Shown here: positions 13,560-20,501 of the stretch, piece by piece
How positions within the stretch are numbered: the stretch's first letter is position 1
How the letters are laid out: each line of letters starts with the position of its first letter
From: SZUA-592 sp041556555
Lineage (GTDB): Bacteria > Pseudomonadota > Gammaproteobacteria > Eutrophobiales > Eutrophobiaceae
Direction: 5' to 3'
Assembly (NCBI GenBank): GCA_041556555.1
Contig: JBFFIE010000038.1
Span: 1-20,501 of the forward strand
DNA length: 20,501 nt
Made by a program: the position numbers and the translations under genes
Notes under the pieces: model-generated
The model's input: the letters and a program-made list of their open reading frames with translations, nothing else
Database searches by the model: none
What the model was told of the DNA's origin: nothing

Positions 13560-14557
13560 TGATGAATACCCCAAAATTGCCCGATCCGTCGAACGGCACA
13601 AATACCTTTATCAAAAATATAATCGCTTTCCTCGCCGCAATGCTGTTCTGAATCTTCATCAATAGGGGTGCCGTGCTCCATATCTTCTATCAGCCAGGTT
13701 TCGACAAGCACTTTGCCCTCATTATCTGTATATTGTTTATGAATGATTGTGTCATCTGCTTCCATGATTTCCTGGTTATCGGGTTCCTGATCGATGTCAT
13801 GCAAGTTGGTCCATTGATCCACGAGTTCCTGCTGGTTCATTACCTCGACGGTATCATCATCATCGCCATGCCAGATGGAGATGATGGGCCAGGGCCCATG
13901 GTAATCTTCAAGTCCATTGTCACGCGCCAGCTCGCCCCAGCCTTCGGGTGACTTGTTGATACCGTCCATGCAGCGATAAGCGTTCTGGATTGCAAAGTAG
14001 TTATACCACCAGCGAAAGAAATCCCAGGCATAGTGTTTGGTTATGGCACAAAAGGCAGGGCCACCAGCATTGGTTGCACCCCCGGCAAAGATATCCGGGT
14101 ATGTGGCCAGCAATATCGGCACCATCCAGCTGCCCGCTGACAGTCCCTCGCTATAAATCCTGTTAGCATCAATGGAATGGTCCGCCTGCATTTTTTCAAT
14201 CATCTGGACGATCGAGGCGATCTCGCCCTGGCCGCGCCGGATATTGTCGGCCTCGAACCAGTTCCAGCATCTGAGTTCCGGGTTATTCACCAGCTTTTGT
14301 TCCGGAAACAAGACATAGAATTTCCATTCCCTGGCAAGGTCTATCCAACCGGCCCTGGAATAGATCTCGGCGTTTTGCCTGCAGCCGTGCAATGACACCA
14401 CCAGGGGCGCATTGGCCGGAACATCTTCCGGGATGTATTTGTACATGGTGATATTGCCGGGGTTATCACCAAAATCCTCAACCCGGACCAGATTGTCGGC
14501 GTGGGCAAGAGTGAATGACAGCCAATATAATAATGAGATGGTCAGACAGGATTTCAT
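13556..14557 (-). CDS. Secreted PHB-depolymerase-family esterase
   Basis: A 333-residue alpha/beta-hydrolase. The signal peptide is residues 1-20 (LTISLLYWLSFTLAHA). The oxyanion region VVSLHGCRQN is at 53-62. The nucleophile elbow EGLSAG gives Ser140; the acid lies in HGDDDDTV (230-237, Asp234 or 235) and the base is His295 in MEHGTP. This layout matches the esterase_PHB/LpqC group, which hydrolyse polyesters or feruloyl and acetyl esters outside the cytoplasm; the substrate is unknown. Several Cys (59, 97, 170, 196, 307, 320) could form disulfides. ATG at 14557 is favoured by the signal peptide; ATG 14593 would add 12 residues. It is divergent from the Mut7-C gene with 62 bases between them. 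Confidence 0.85.
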   Translation of the reverse strand: MKSCLTISLLYWLSFTLAHADNLVRVEDFGDNPGNITMYKYIPEDVPANAPLVVSLHGCRQNAEIYSRAGWIDLAREWKFYVLFPEQKLVNNPELRCWNWFEADNIRRGQGEIASIVQMIEKMQADHSIDANRIYSEGLSAGSWMVPILLATYPDIFAGGATNAGGPAFCAITKHYAWDFFRWWYNYFAIQNAYRCMDGINKSPEGWGELARDNGLEDYHGPWPIISIWHGDDDDTVEVMNQQELVDQWTNLHDIDQEPDNQEIMEADDTIIHKQYTDNEGKVLVETWLIEDMEHGTPIDEDSEQHCGEESDYIFDKGICAVRRIGQFWGIHQ

Positions 14558-14619
14558 TGCGTCCGGATCGTTTGCTTGAGTGTATCGATTCATGATGCCT
14601 ATTATCCGGAGTGATGACA

Positions 14620-15384
14620 ATGACGATAGATAAGGACAAAGTCAGCTTTCGCTTTTACGAAGAGCTGAATGATTTCCTGCCACCGCGAAGAAGAAAGCGG
14701 GAATTCAGCATCACGTATCGACCGCGGAATTCAATCAAGGATATGATCGAATCTGTCGGTGTGCCGCACACGGAAATAGACCTTATCCTGGTGAATGGGG
14801 AATCGGTTGATTTCGCATATATCGTCCGGCCGGGTGACCGGATCAGCGTCTATCCCGAATTTGAATTACTCGATATATCCCCGGTGACCCGCTTACGGCC
14901 GGAACCCCTGCGCCGCACCCGGTTTGTTCTGGATACCCACCTTGGGAAACTGGCGCGTTACCTGCGGTTGTTGGGGTTTGATACCTGGTATGACAACAGC
15001 ACGCCGGATGAGAAACTGGCCGAAATCGCCGCCGCAGGTGACAAGCGGATCCTGCTGACCCGTGATTACGGGGTGCTGAAACGCAAGCAGGTGACGCACG
15101 GTTATTTTGTGCGCCATGATCAACCTTTCCTGCAGGTTAAAGAGGTATTGGCACGCTTTGATCTATACACTGCGGTACAACCATTCAGCCGTTGCACCCA
15201 GTGTAACGGCCTGATCCAGCCGATTGACAAGGAACGGATTAAAGACCTCTTACCTCGAAAGGTTGCTGAACGGCACGATCAATATTCAGCCTGCGATACC
15301 TGTCACCGGGTCTATTGGAAGGGCAGTCATTACGATCACATGCAGCGCATCATAGATTCCCTGTTGCAACCACGGGAAAGTTGA
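14620..15384 (+). CDS. Mut7-C RNase domain protein with N-terminal ubiquitin-like domain
   Basis: A 254-residue protein. Residues about 5-80 form the small Mut7-C ubiquitin-like domain (KVSFRFYEELNDFLP, ending DRISVYPEFE). Residues about 100-245 form the Mut7-C PIN-type RNase domain: RFVLDTHLGKLARYLRLLGFD with Asp105, LLTRDYG with Asp149, then a zinc-type knuckle of CTQC (192-195) and CDTC (225-228). These proteins probably cleave RNA, but the natural target is unknown. GGAG at 14608-14611 lies eight bases before ATG 14620, which I favour over GTG 14611 and ATG 14614. It heads a plus-strand run of small genes. Confidence 0.88.
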   Translation: MTIDKDKVSFRFYEELNDFLPPRRRKREFSITYRPRNSIKDMIESVGVPHTEIDLILVNGESVDFAYIVRPGDRISVYPEFELLDISPVTRLRPEPLRRTRFVLDTHLGKLARYLRLLGFDTWYDNSTPDEKLAEIAAAGDKRILLTRDYGVLKRKQVTHGYFVRHDQPFLQVKEVLARFDLYTAVQPFSRCTQCNGLIQPIDKERIKDLLPRKVAERHDQYSACDTCHRVYWKGSHYDHMQRIIDSLLQPRES

Positions 15385-15447
15385 GTAGAGTCAGGAACAG
15401 GTTTAATAAATGCCGTCTTTATTCAGGCAAGGATGATTTAAGCGGGC

Positions 15448-15756
15448 ATGCAACTTCAAAATATTCTGATCCTGCTAGGCACCATCTGGCCTGTTGTCGG
15501 TTTTTTCCTGGCCATATTGTTGGGAATCCTGTTTTCCGGCTGGCTGCGCTGGGTGATGTTATTGATTGGTCCGATCATATTTTTGTTACCGTGTATTATC
15601 TTTGCCAAACAAATTGCCTACAACGGTAATATGCTGTTTGTGGCCCTTCTCGGGGTTGCGTTCATATTCGCCTGTGTCTATTACCCCATCGTGGGCATTA
15701 GCGGCGTCGTGGTTTTACTGAAACAAAACCGGGATGACAACCAGCAAAATCAGTGA
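15448..15756 (+). CDS. Hypothetical membrane protein (102 aa)
   Basis: A 102-residue protein with three membrane segments: about 5-29 (NILILLGTIWPVVGFFLAILLGILF), 33-53 (LRWVMLLIGPIIFLLPCIIFA) and 62-92 (MLFVALLGVAFIFACVYYPIVGISGVVVLL). It ends with a polar tail NRDDNQQNQ. No family is recognised and no charged catalytic motif is present. The stop TGA overlaps the following gene's ATG as TGATG, so the two are cotranslated. The Shine-Dalgarno sequence is weak (AAGCGGG). Confidence 0.65.
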   Translation: MQLQNILILLGTIWPVVGFFLAILLGILFSGWLRWVMLLIGPIIFLLPCIIFAKQIAYNGNMLFVALLGVAFIFACVYYPIVGISGVVVLLKQNRDDNQQNQ

Positions 15757-16061
15757 TGAACAACGAACGACCGGAAGATAATATCGAGCAGGACATTGCC
15801 GAGGAGGAAGCCACTGCGAAAGCACTGGCTTTCCTGTTTGGTGATGCGATCGTGGAACAGGCCCGGATTATTGATATTGCCGATCTCAACATGACTGATC
15901 AGATGACATCAGAAATCGGGGCCGGGATTAAGCAATTAAAACAATTACGGGAGTCGCCCGTGCAACAAAGACAATGGCTTGAGAAACAGGAACCGGGTTT
16001 GCAGTTGCTGTTGTGCTTGTGGATCATGGATATGGGGCTGCTTGAAAAAATAATAAAATAG
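15756..16061 (+). CDS. Hypothetical soluble protein (101 aa)
   Basis: A 101-residue acidic, mostly helical protein, with residues such as DIAEEEATAKALAFLFGDAIVEQA at the N-terminal side and LLLCLWIMDMGLLEKIIK at the end. ATG 15756 overlaps the previous stop by one base (TGATG); a GTG at 15753 is a possible alternative. I do not recognise a family. It lies between a membrane protein and the host-attachment homologue and probably belongs to the same transcript, 19 bases before the next start. Confidence 0.6.
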   Translation: MNNERPEDNIEQDIAEEEATAKALAFLFGDAIVEQARIIDIADLNMTDQMTSEIGAGIKQLKQLRESPVQQRQWLEKQEPGLQLLLCLWIMDMGLLEKIIK

Positions 16062-16080
16062 TCAGAAAAGAGGAACAAGA

Positions 16081-16476
16081 ATGAGTGATAAAATAACATG
16101 GACCGTCCTGGGAGACGGTGTTTATATCCGCATCATGGTCAATAGCGGTCAGGGCAATCGGCTGGTCCCGTTGCGGGCAGATGATTTTGAACACACGAGC
16201 AAGCTCACTTACCAGATGATCACAGATAAGCCGCGCAAGGAGGGTACCGGCGAGTGGGATTATTACCAGTTACTGTCCGGGTTCCTGGCCGGGCAACATG
16301 AGGAGCAGGCGTTTGACCGCCTGGTGCTGGTCGCCCCGGAACCGGTGCTGAAATCCATAAGGGAGGCGCTGCCAAAAGAGGTCAGCGGCGTGGTGACCGG
16401 TGAACTTGGTGAAGACCTGCTGGCAAAATCAGTGGATGTCATCGAAAAGAAACTGGAAGACCTGATTACCCGCTAG
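16081..16476 (+). CDS. Host-attachment / BaeRF-family protein
   Basis: A 131-residue protein matching the 'protein required for attachment to host cells' (Host_attach, BaeRF-like) pattern: WTVLGDGVYIRIMVN at the start, FDRLVLVAPEPVLKSIREALPKEVSGVVTGELGEDL in the second half (about 84-120), and a C-terminal helix. BaeRF proteins are distant relatives of release factor eRF1 domains, and their role in free-living bacteria is not clear; the attachment name comes from plant-associated species. GAGGAAC upstream at about 16070 gives a good Shine-Dalgarno sequence with suitable spacing. The gene follows the small helical protein closely. Confidence 0.75.
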   Translation: MSDKITWTVLGDGVYIRIMVNSGQGNRLVPLRADDFEHTSKLTYQMITDKPRKEGTGEWDYYQLLSGFLAGQHEEQAFDRLVLVAPEPVLKSIREALPKEVSGVVTGELGEDLLAKSVDVIEKKLEDLITR

Positions 16477-16519
16477 GCCGGGAGGCGCGGGCTGTACTAT
16501 CATTTAAGTAGAGAGACGT

Positions 16520-16855
16520 ATGACTGAATTGAAAGACAGGACCTGTGAGGCGTGCCGTGCCGGTGCGCCCCGAGTGACACCCGAAGAAACCAGGGAATTC
16601 AAACCACAGATCCCTGATTGGGATATCATCGAGGTTGATGGTGTTCAACGCCTCGTGCGCACCTACAAGTTTTCGAATTTCAGAGAGGCCCTGGCTTTTA
16701 CCGGTAAAGTAGGCGAGATCGCCGAGGCTCAGGGCCATCACCCCACCATCGTCACGGAGTGGGGCAAGGTCACCGTGACCTGGTGGAGCCGCAAGATTAA
16801 GGGGCTGCATGAGAGTGATTTCATTATGGCAGCCAGGACTGATCAGCTTGTTTAA
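16520..16855 (+). CDS. phhB: Pterin-4a-carbinolamine dehydratase (PhhB-like)
   Basis: A 111-residue PCD-type protein. PCD dehydrates the carbinolamine made by aromatic amino acid hydroxylases and regenerates the pterin cofactor. The opening CEACRAGAP and the whole C-terminal half (EIAEAQGHHPTIVTEWGKVTVTWW, GLHESDFIMAARTD) follow Pseudomonas-type PhhB. His73 and His74 are present. The third active-site position, usually His in SHS/THK-type sequences, is Arg91 here (WWSRKIKGL; codon CGC). Activity may therefore be altered. No phenylalanine hydroxylase gene is adjacent. ATG 16520 is preceded by the purine-rich AGAGAGAC. Its 3' end overlaps the alternative starts of the PEBP gene. Confidence 0.88.
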   Translation: MTELKDRTCEACRAGAPRVTPEETREFKPQIPDWDIIEVDGVQRLVRTYKFSNFREALAFTGKVGEIAEAQGHHPTIVTEWGKVTVTWWSRKIKGLHESDFIMAARTDQLV

Positions 16856-17405
16856 ACCAACCGGCCTGCTTTTGATAGTGTTGATGGTGAGCGGGATTGT
16901 CGATGTGCAGGCAGGTTCAGACAGGAGAGACACCATGAGTTTGACACTGACATCACCCGCGTTTGAACACGAGGGGAATATCCCGGCTGAATATACCTGT
17001 GATGGCAAGGACATTTCCCCTGAACTGAACTGGAGGGGCATCCCTGATGAGGCCAGGAGCCTGGTCCTGATTGTCGACGACCCGGATGCCCCGGATCCGG
17101 CGGCACCGAAAATGACCTGGGTACACTGGGTTTTGTACAACCTGCCGATCAGTAGTATTGGCTTGGGCAAAGGAATCAGGGATGGTGACTTGCCGGTAGG
17201 TACCTTGCAGGGACTGAACGACTGGAAACGCGAAGGTTATGGTGGCCCCTGTCCGCCAAAAGGGCGGCACCGGTATTTTCATAAACTCTATGCCCTGGAT
17301 ACTGTATTACCGGATCTGTCCCGGCCCACCAAGGCCAAAGTCGAAGAAGCAATGGCAGGGCATGTCGTGGAAGAGGCAGTATTGATGGGTACCTATGCCC
17401 ACTGA
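16809..17405 (+). CDS. YbhB/YbcL family PEBP-like protein, probably exported
   Basis: A phosphatidylethanolamine-binding-protein homologue. The core begins at MSLTLTSPAFEHEGNIPAEYTCDG and includes DPDAPDPAAPKMTWVHWVLYNLP, GGPCPPKGRHRYFHKLYALD and the C-terminal Gly-Thr-Tyr-Ala-His end. The start is uncertain. From ATG 16935 (GGAG at 16924-16927, seven bases before) the product is 156 residues, the normal YbhB length. From TTG 16848 (AGGA at 16835) or ATG 16809 the same frame adds a signal peptide, FKPTGLLLIVLMVSGIVDVQA, ending in a plausible cleavage site. Such a signal is unlikely by chance, so I give the longer form, overlapping phhB by 47 bases. Its ligand is unknown. Confidence 0.8.
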   Translation: MRVISLWQPGLISLFKPTGLLLIVLMVSGIVDVQAGSDRRDTMSLTLTSPAFEHEGNIPAEYTCDGKDISPELNWRGIPDEARSLVLIVDDPDAPDPAAPKMTWVHWVLYNLPISSIGLGKGIRDGDLPVGTLQGLNDWKREGYGGPCPPKGRHRYFHKLYALDTVLPDLSRPTKAKVEEAMAGHVVEEAVLMGTYAH

Positions 17406-17430
17406 TCACATAAACCGCTAGCCGAGGCTG

Positions 17431-18858
17431 ATGATTTTATTTAAACAGTACGGAGCACTTGTTCTTAAATGTATGGCCGTGGTGTGTCTGGTTGCGGGCA
17501 TCTCATTGCTGATTCATGCGGAACAGCCCGGTGATAAGGCCTATTTGCTGGAAATCAATGGCGCCATCAGCCCGGCCAGCCGCGATTATATTCATCGCAG
17601 TCTGGGCAAGGCCTTTGAAGGTAATGCAGCGCTTGTCGTCCTGCGCATGAATACCCCTGGCGGACTTGATATGTCGATGCGGGATATCATCCGCGACATC
17701 ATTGCCTCTCCGGTACCGGTTGTAGTTTATGTCGCCCCCTCAGGTGCGCGTGCGGCCAGTGCCGGCACCTATATCATCTATGCGGCACATGTCGCCGCCA
17801 TGGCACCGGGAACCAACCTCGGGGCCGCTACTCCCGTTCAGATCGGCGGCCTTCCCGATATCAAGCCACCCACCATGCCAACACCATCGAAACAAAAGGA
17901 CGGTGAAAAAGATGAACAGGAAAAGGATCAAATGAAGGGAGAGGAGGATTCGATGACACCGGTAAGCGGGGATGCCATGACGAAAAAGATCATGAATGAT
18001 TCCATAGCTTATATCCGCAGCCTTGCAGAGATGCGGGGACGTAATGTGGAGTGGGCTGAAAAGGCCGTCCGAGAGGCGGCCAGTCTGTCTGCAGAACAGG
18101 CCATGGCCGAGGGTGTCATCGATTTGATCGCTACTGATCTGGATGATCTGCTGACAAAGATCAATGGCCTTGAGGTGTATGTCAACGGCAAGCCGAGGAC
18201 ACTCAATACTGATAATCTGCTGACAGAAACTCTGGAGCCGGACTGGCGTAACGAACTGCTCTCGGTAATTACCGATCCCAATGTGGCCTACTTGCTGATG
18301 TTGCTGGGCATCTACGGGTTGTTTTTTGAATTCGTCAACCCGGGTTACCTGGTTCCGGGCGTTACGGGCGCCATCTGCATGTTACTCGCCCTTTATGCCC
18401 TGCAAGTGTTACCGGTGAACTATGCAGGCCTGTTATTGATCTTGCTGGGCATCATGTTCATGGTGGCGGAACTGTTTGCACCCAGTTTCGGGGCACTGGG
18501 CATCGGTGGTGTTGTCTCGTTTGTGATCGGATCGGTGATCCTGTTTGATACCGAAGGCAGTGAACTCAGGGTCGCTATCCCATTGATCATTGCCGTATCC
18601 GCAGTCACTGCTGGATTTTTCCTGATCGCGATCAAGATGGTTTTTTCTGCACACCGTAAACCTGTTGTCAGTGGTGCAGAACAGATGCTCGGTGGTATTG
18701 GCGAAGTGATGGAGGATTTTGATACCCGGGGGCGTATCCGCATCCATGGAGAAACCTGGTGGAGTATAAGTAAAACCCCCCTGAAAAAAGGCAATCAAGT
18801 CAAGGTAACTGAAATTGACGGTTTAACTCTGAAAGTCGAACCGGTCGAGGAGAATTGA
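17431..18858 (+). CDS. nfeD: Long NfeD, membrane-bound ClpP-class serine protease
   Basis: A 475-residue protein. A signal or first membrane segment (about 13-30) leads to a ClpP-class protease domain with NTPGG (74-78), Ser110 in GARAASAGTY and a general-base lysine in the MTKKIMNDSIAYIRSLAEMRGRN region (Lys185 or 186), as in the archaeal 1510-N protease pattern. A Lys/Glu/Asp-rich insertion (about 150-175) separates these. Membrane helices follow from about 283 to 400, and the last 70 residues form the OB-like NfeD domain (GIGEVMEDFDTRGRIRIHGETWW). It probably degrades membrane proteins together with slipin, whose gene follows by one base. GAGG precedes ATG 17431. Confidence 0.9.
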   Translation: MILFKQYGALVLKCMAVVCLVAGISLLIHAEQPGDKAYLLEINGAISPASRDYIHRSLGKAFEGNAALVVLRMNTPGGLDMSMRDIIRDIIASPVPVVVYVAPSGARAASAGTYIIYAAHVAAMAPGTNLGAATPVQIGGLPDIKPPTMPTPSKQKDGEKDEQEKDQMKGEEDSMTPVSGDAMTKKIMNDSIAYIRSLAEMRGRNVEWAEKAVREAASLSAEQAMAEGVIDLIATDLDDLLTKINGLEVYVNGKPRTLNTDNLLTETLEPDWRNELLSVITDPNVAYLLMLLGIYGLFFEFVNPGYLVPGVTGAICMLLALYALQVLPVNYAGLLLILLGIMFMVAELFAPSFGALGIGGVVSFVIGSVILFDTEGSELRVAIPLIIAVSAVTAGFFLIAIKMVFSAHRKPVVSGAEQMLGGIGEVMEDFDTRGRIRIHGETWWSISKTPLKKGNQVKVTEIDGLTLKVEPVEEN

Positions 18859-18859
18859 A

Positions 18860-19612
18860 ATGTCGTTAAGCATATTTACATATATTATTGTTGCCGTCAT
18901 CATCATCCTGCCCATGATCATCAAGATCATGCGCGAATACGAACGTGCTGTCGTATTCACCTTCGGTCGGTTCACCTCGGTCAAGGGTCCCGGCCTGATC
19001 ATAATCATTCCACTGGTCCAGCAGATCGTGCGGGTAGATTTACGTGTAATAGTGATGGACGTTCCCAGTCAGGATGTGATTTCACGTGACAATGTATCGG
19101 TAAAGGTAAATGCAGTGGTTTACTTCCGCGTCGTTGACCCGGAGCGCTCTATCATCCAGGTGGAAGATTATATCGCTGCAACCAGCCAATTGGCTCAGAC
19201 CACGTTGAGATCAGTTCTTGGACAACATGAACTGGATGAAATGCTTGCCGCACGTGACAAACTGAATAACGACATTCAGGAGATACTGGATCAACAAACT
19301 GATGCCTGGGGCATCAAGGTAGCCAATGTTGAGATCAAGCATGTGGATATCGATGAGAGTATGATTCGCGCCATTGCCAAGCAAGCCGAGGCAGAACGCG
19401 AACGTCGTGCCAAGGTGATCCACGCAGAAGGTGAACTGCAGGCATCAAGCAAACTGCTGGAGGCAGCAAAGATCCTGTCAGAAAACCCGCAAAGTATCCA
19501 GTTGCGTTTCTTGCAGACCCTGACGGAGATAGCCGGCGAAAAAAATTCAACCATCGCGTTTCCAATACCACTGGATCTGATAAGACCATTTATGGAAAAG
19601 ATAAAAGAGTGA
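18860..19612 (+). CDS. Slipin (stomatin-like SPFH protein)
   Basis: A 250-residue stomatin/prohibitin-family protein. An N-terminal helix (about 4-22, SIFTYIIVAVIIILPMIIKI) anchors it; the SPFH domain runs from EYERAVVFTFGRF (about 26-38) to GIKVANVEIKHVDID (about 150-165), and a charged helix EAERERRAKVIHAEGELQA leads to the C-terminal oligomerisation segment. It lacks NfeD-type catalytic residues. ATG 18860 follows the nfeD stop by one base and has GAGGAG upstream, so both are produced together. Slipins are known partners of NfeD proteases in membrane quality control, and the adjacency supports that role here. Confidence 0.93.
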   Translation: MSLSIFTYIIVAVIIILPMIIKIMREYERAVVFTFGRFTSVKGPGLIIIIPLVQQIVRVDLRVIVMDVPSQDVISRDNVSVKVNAVVYFRVVDPERSIIQVEDYIAATSQLAQTTLRSVLGQHELDEMLAARDKLNNDIQEILDQQTDAWGIKVANVEIKHVDIDESMIRAIAKQAEAERERRAKVIHAEGELQASSKLLEAAKILSENPQSIQLRFLQTLTEIAGEKNSTIAFPIPLDLIRPFMEKIKE

Positions 19613-19638
19613 TCAGCCGATTCCATTGATGAGATTTT

Positions 19639-20501
19639 ATGGATACAGCAGCACATAAGACATTCCTGAGAGAAGTTGAGCTATTTACCGATCTCGACGA
19701 GACTGAGCTCGATCAGATTGCCGCCCTGGTCAATGTTACAAAATACAGTGATGATGCGGTGGTCTATGAAGAAAACACACCACGTCATTACATCTTTATA
19801 ATCCAGAAGGGAGAGATCCAGTTATATAAGAAGGACAGTTTTGGCAATGAAAAAAATCTTGTCGTTTTCGGGCCGGGTGATTTTCTTGGCGAGAATGTCC
19901 TGATCGATGCTTCCACCTATTCCACATTTGCCAGAACGATCGGTGACACCACACTCCTGACCATTGATGGTCTTTATATGCGTGAACACCCGGAACAGTT
20001 CACGACCATCATGCTCAAGCTTGTGCGGCGTGTAGCCAGGGTCATGGCAAGACGCATGCTTGTTTCCAGCCAGTACGTGGAAAATGTGGCCGCACAATAT
20101 ATCACCGGCAAGACACGAATAGAACATGATCTACTGGGTGAACGTGAGATTCCCCAGGAGGTGTATTACGGGATCCAGACCGTCCGCGCGATTGAAAATT
20201 TTAATATCAGTGGCGCCAAGCTGAGCCTCTATCCAAGGCTGGTCGAGGCGTTTGCCATGGTCAAGATGGCGGCCGCCAGTGCGAATCGTGATCTCGGGCT
20301 GTTGGAAGAAAACATCGCCAATGCCATCATCCAGGCTTGCCATGAGATCATTAATGGCAAGTATCAGAATTATTTCCTGGTCGATATGTTTCAGGGCGGG
20401 GCCGGGACATCTACCAACATGAACGCTAATGAGGTGATCGCAAACAAGGCGTTGATGATCCTGGGTCATGAACGCGGCGAATATGAATACTGTCATCCAA
20501 A
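19639..20501 (+). CDS. Cyclic-nucleotide-binding domain fused to aspartate ammonia-lyase (3' end outside window)
   Basis: A frame open from ATG 19639 to the right edge. Residues about 1-130 form a cNMP-binding-type beta-barrel: RHYIFIIQKGEIQLYKKD, then GPGDFLGENVLI and ARTIGDTTLLTI. From Arg160 it follows AspA closely: RIEHDLLGEREIPQEVYYGIQT, AIENFNISG, ANAIIQAC and QGGAGTSTNMNANEV (about 253-267; Thr257-Ser258 in the substrate loop). The lyase interconverts aspartate and fumarate plus ammonia, and the N-terminal domain is about 155 residues of added regulation. The usual phosphate-binding Arg of cAMP sites is Tyr here by alignment of GENVLIDASTYSTFARTIG, so the ligand may not be cAMP. It lies 26 bases after slipin with a weak RBS. 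Confidence 0.85.
   Translation, partial: MDTAAHKTFLREVELFTDLDETELDQIAALVNVTKYSDDAVVYEENTPRHYIFIIQKGEIQLYKKDSFGNEKNLVVFGPGDFLGENVLIDASTYSTFARTIGDTTLLTIDGLYMREHPEQFTTIMLKLVRRVARVMARRMLVSSQYVENVAAQYITGKTRIEHDLLGEREIPQEVYYGIQTVRAIENFNISGAKLSLYPRLVEAFAMVKMAAASANRDLGLLEENIANAIIQACHEIINGKYQNYFLVDMFQGGAGTSTNMNANEVIANKALMILGHERGEYEYCHP

Noticed and set aside
18433..18798. A 121-codon minus-strand frame inside nfeD
   Set aside because: It is antisense to the well-supported NfeD membrane domain and its product has a His/Asp-rich, shadow-like composition.

Overview
This window looks like chromosomal DNA of a gammaproteobacterium, probably one with a respiratory or sulfur-related lifestyle. The pterin dehydratase closely resembles the Pseudomonas PhhB pattern, and the nfeD-slipin pair, DUF3365 haem protein and sulfide:quinone oxidoreductase are common in that group. 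No rRNA, tRNA, CRISPR array, transposase or integrase was found. The taxonomic call is an inference from protein resemblance only.

Layout. 1-392 is the 3' end of a DUF1614 membrane protein, convergent with a sulfide:quinone oxidoreductase (450-1703, minus). Next on the minus strand are two tiny membrane proteins with very strong ribosome binding sites, a phosphoribosyltransferase (2560-3243), and a PD-(D/E)XK nuclease with Cas4-like cysteines whose stop lies 5 bases before the phosphoribosyltransferase start. Two plus-strand membrane proteins follow (4144-4924), then a minus-strand redoxin/DsbD-type electron transporter (4929-6089) divergent from a Tat-exported aldo/keto reductase. 7256-7453 is a 65-residue stand-alone gene with its own promoter and terminator-like hairpin. 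A DUF3365 haem protein, an exported protein-isoaspartate methyltransferase and a large membrane spermidine-synthase-like protein follow (7523-11284). After a 349-base gap come a PTS enzyme I homologue (11634-13274), a minus-strand esterase with a broken small gene behind it (13281-14557), and a long plus-strand run: Mut7-C RNase, two small unknowns, a host-attachment (BaeRF-like) protein, pterin-4a-carbinolamine dehydratase, a PEBP/YbhB protein, long NfeD, slipin, and a truncated gene at the window edge.

Themes. Several genes serve the envelope or redox balance: sulfide oxidation to quinone, disulfide electron transfer across the membrane, haem-based sensing, periplasmic repair of isoaspartate, and NfeD/slipin membrane quality control. 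These are grouped loosely rather than as one pathway.

The most interesting points are: the last gene (19639 to the edge), which fuses a cyclic-nucleotide-binding-type domain to aspartate ammonia-lyase; a 44-base relic of the phosphoribosyltransferase gene stranded about 0.9 kb away; a small gene interrupted by an in-frame TAA at codon 7; a pterin dehydratase with Arg in place of the usual third active-site His; and a hairpin that sequesters the ribosome binding site of the DUF3365 gene.
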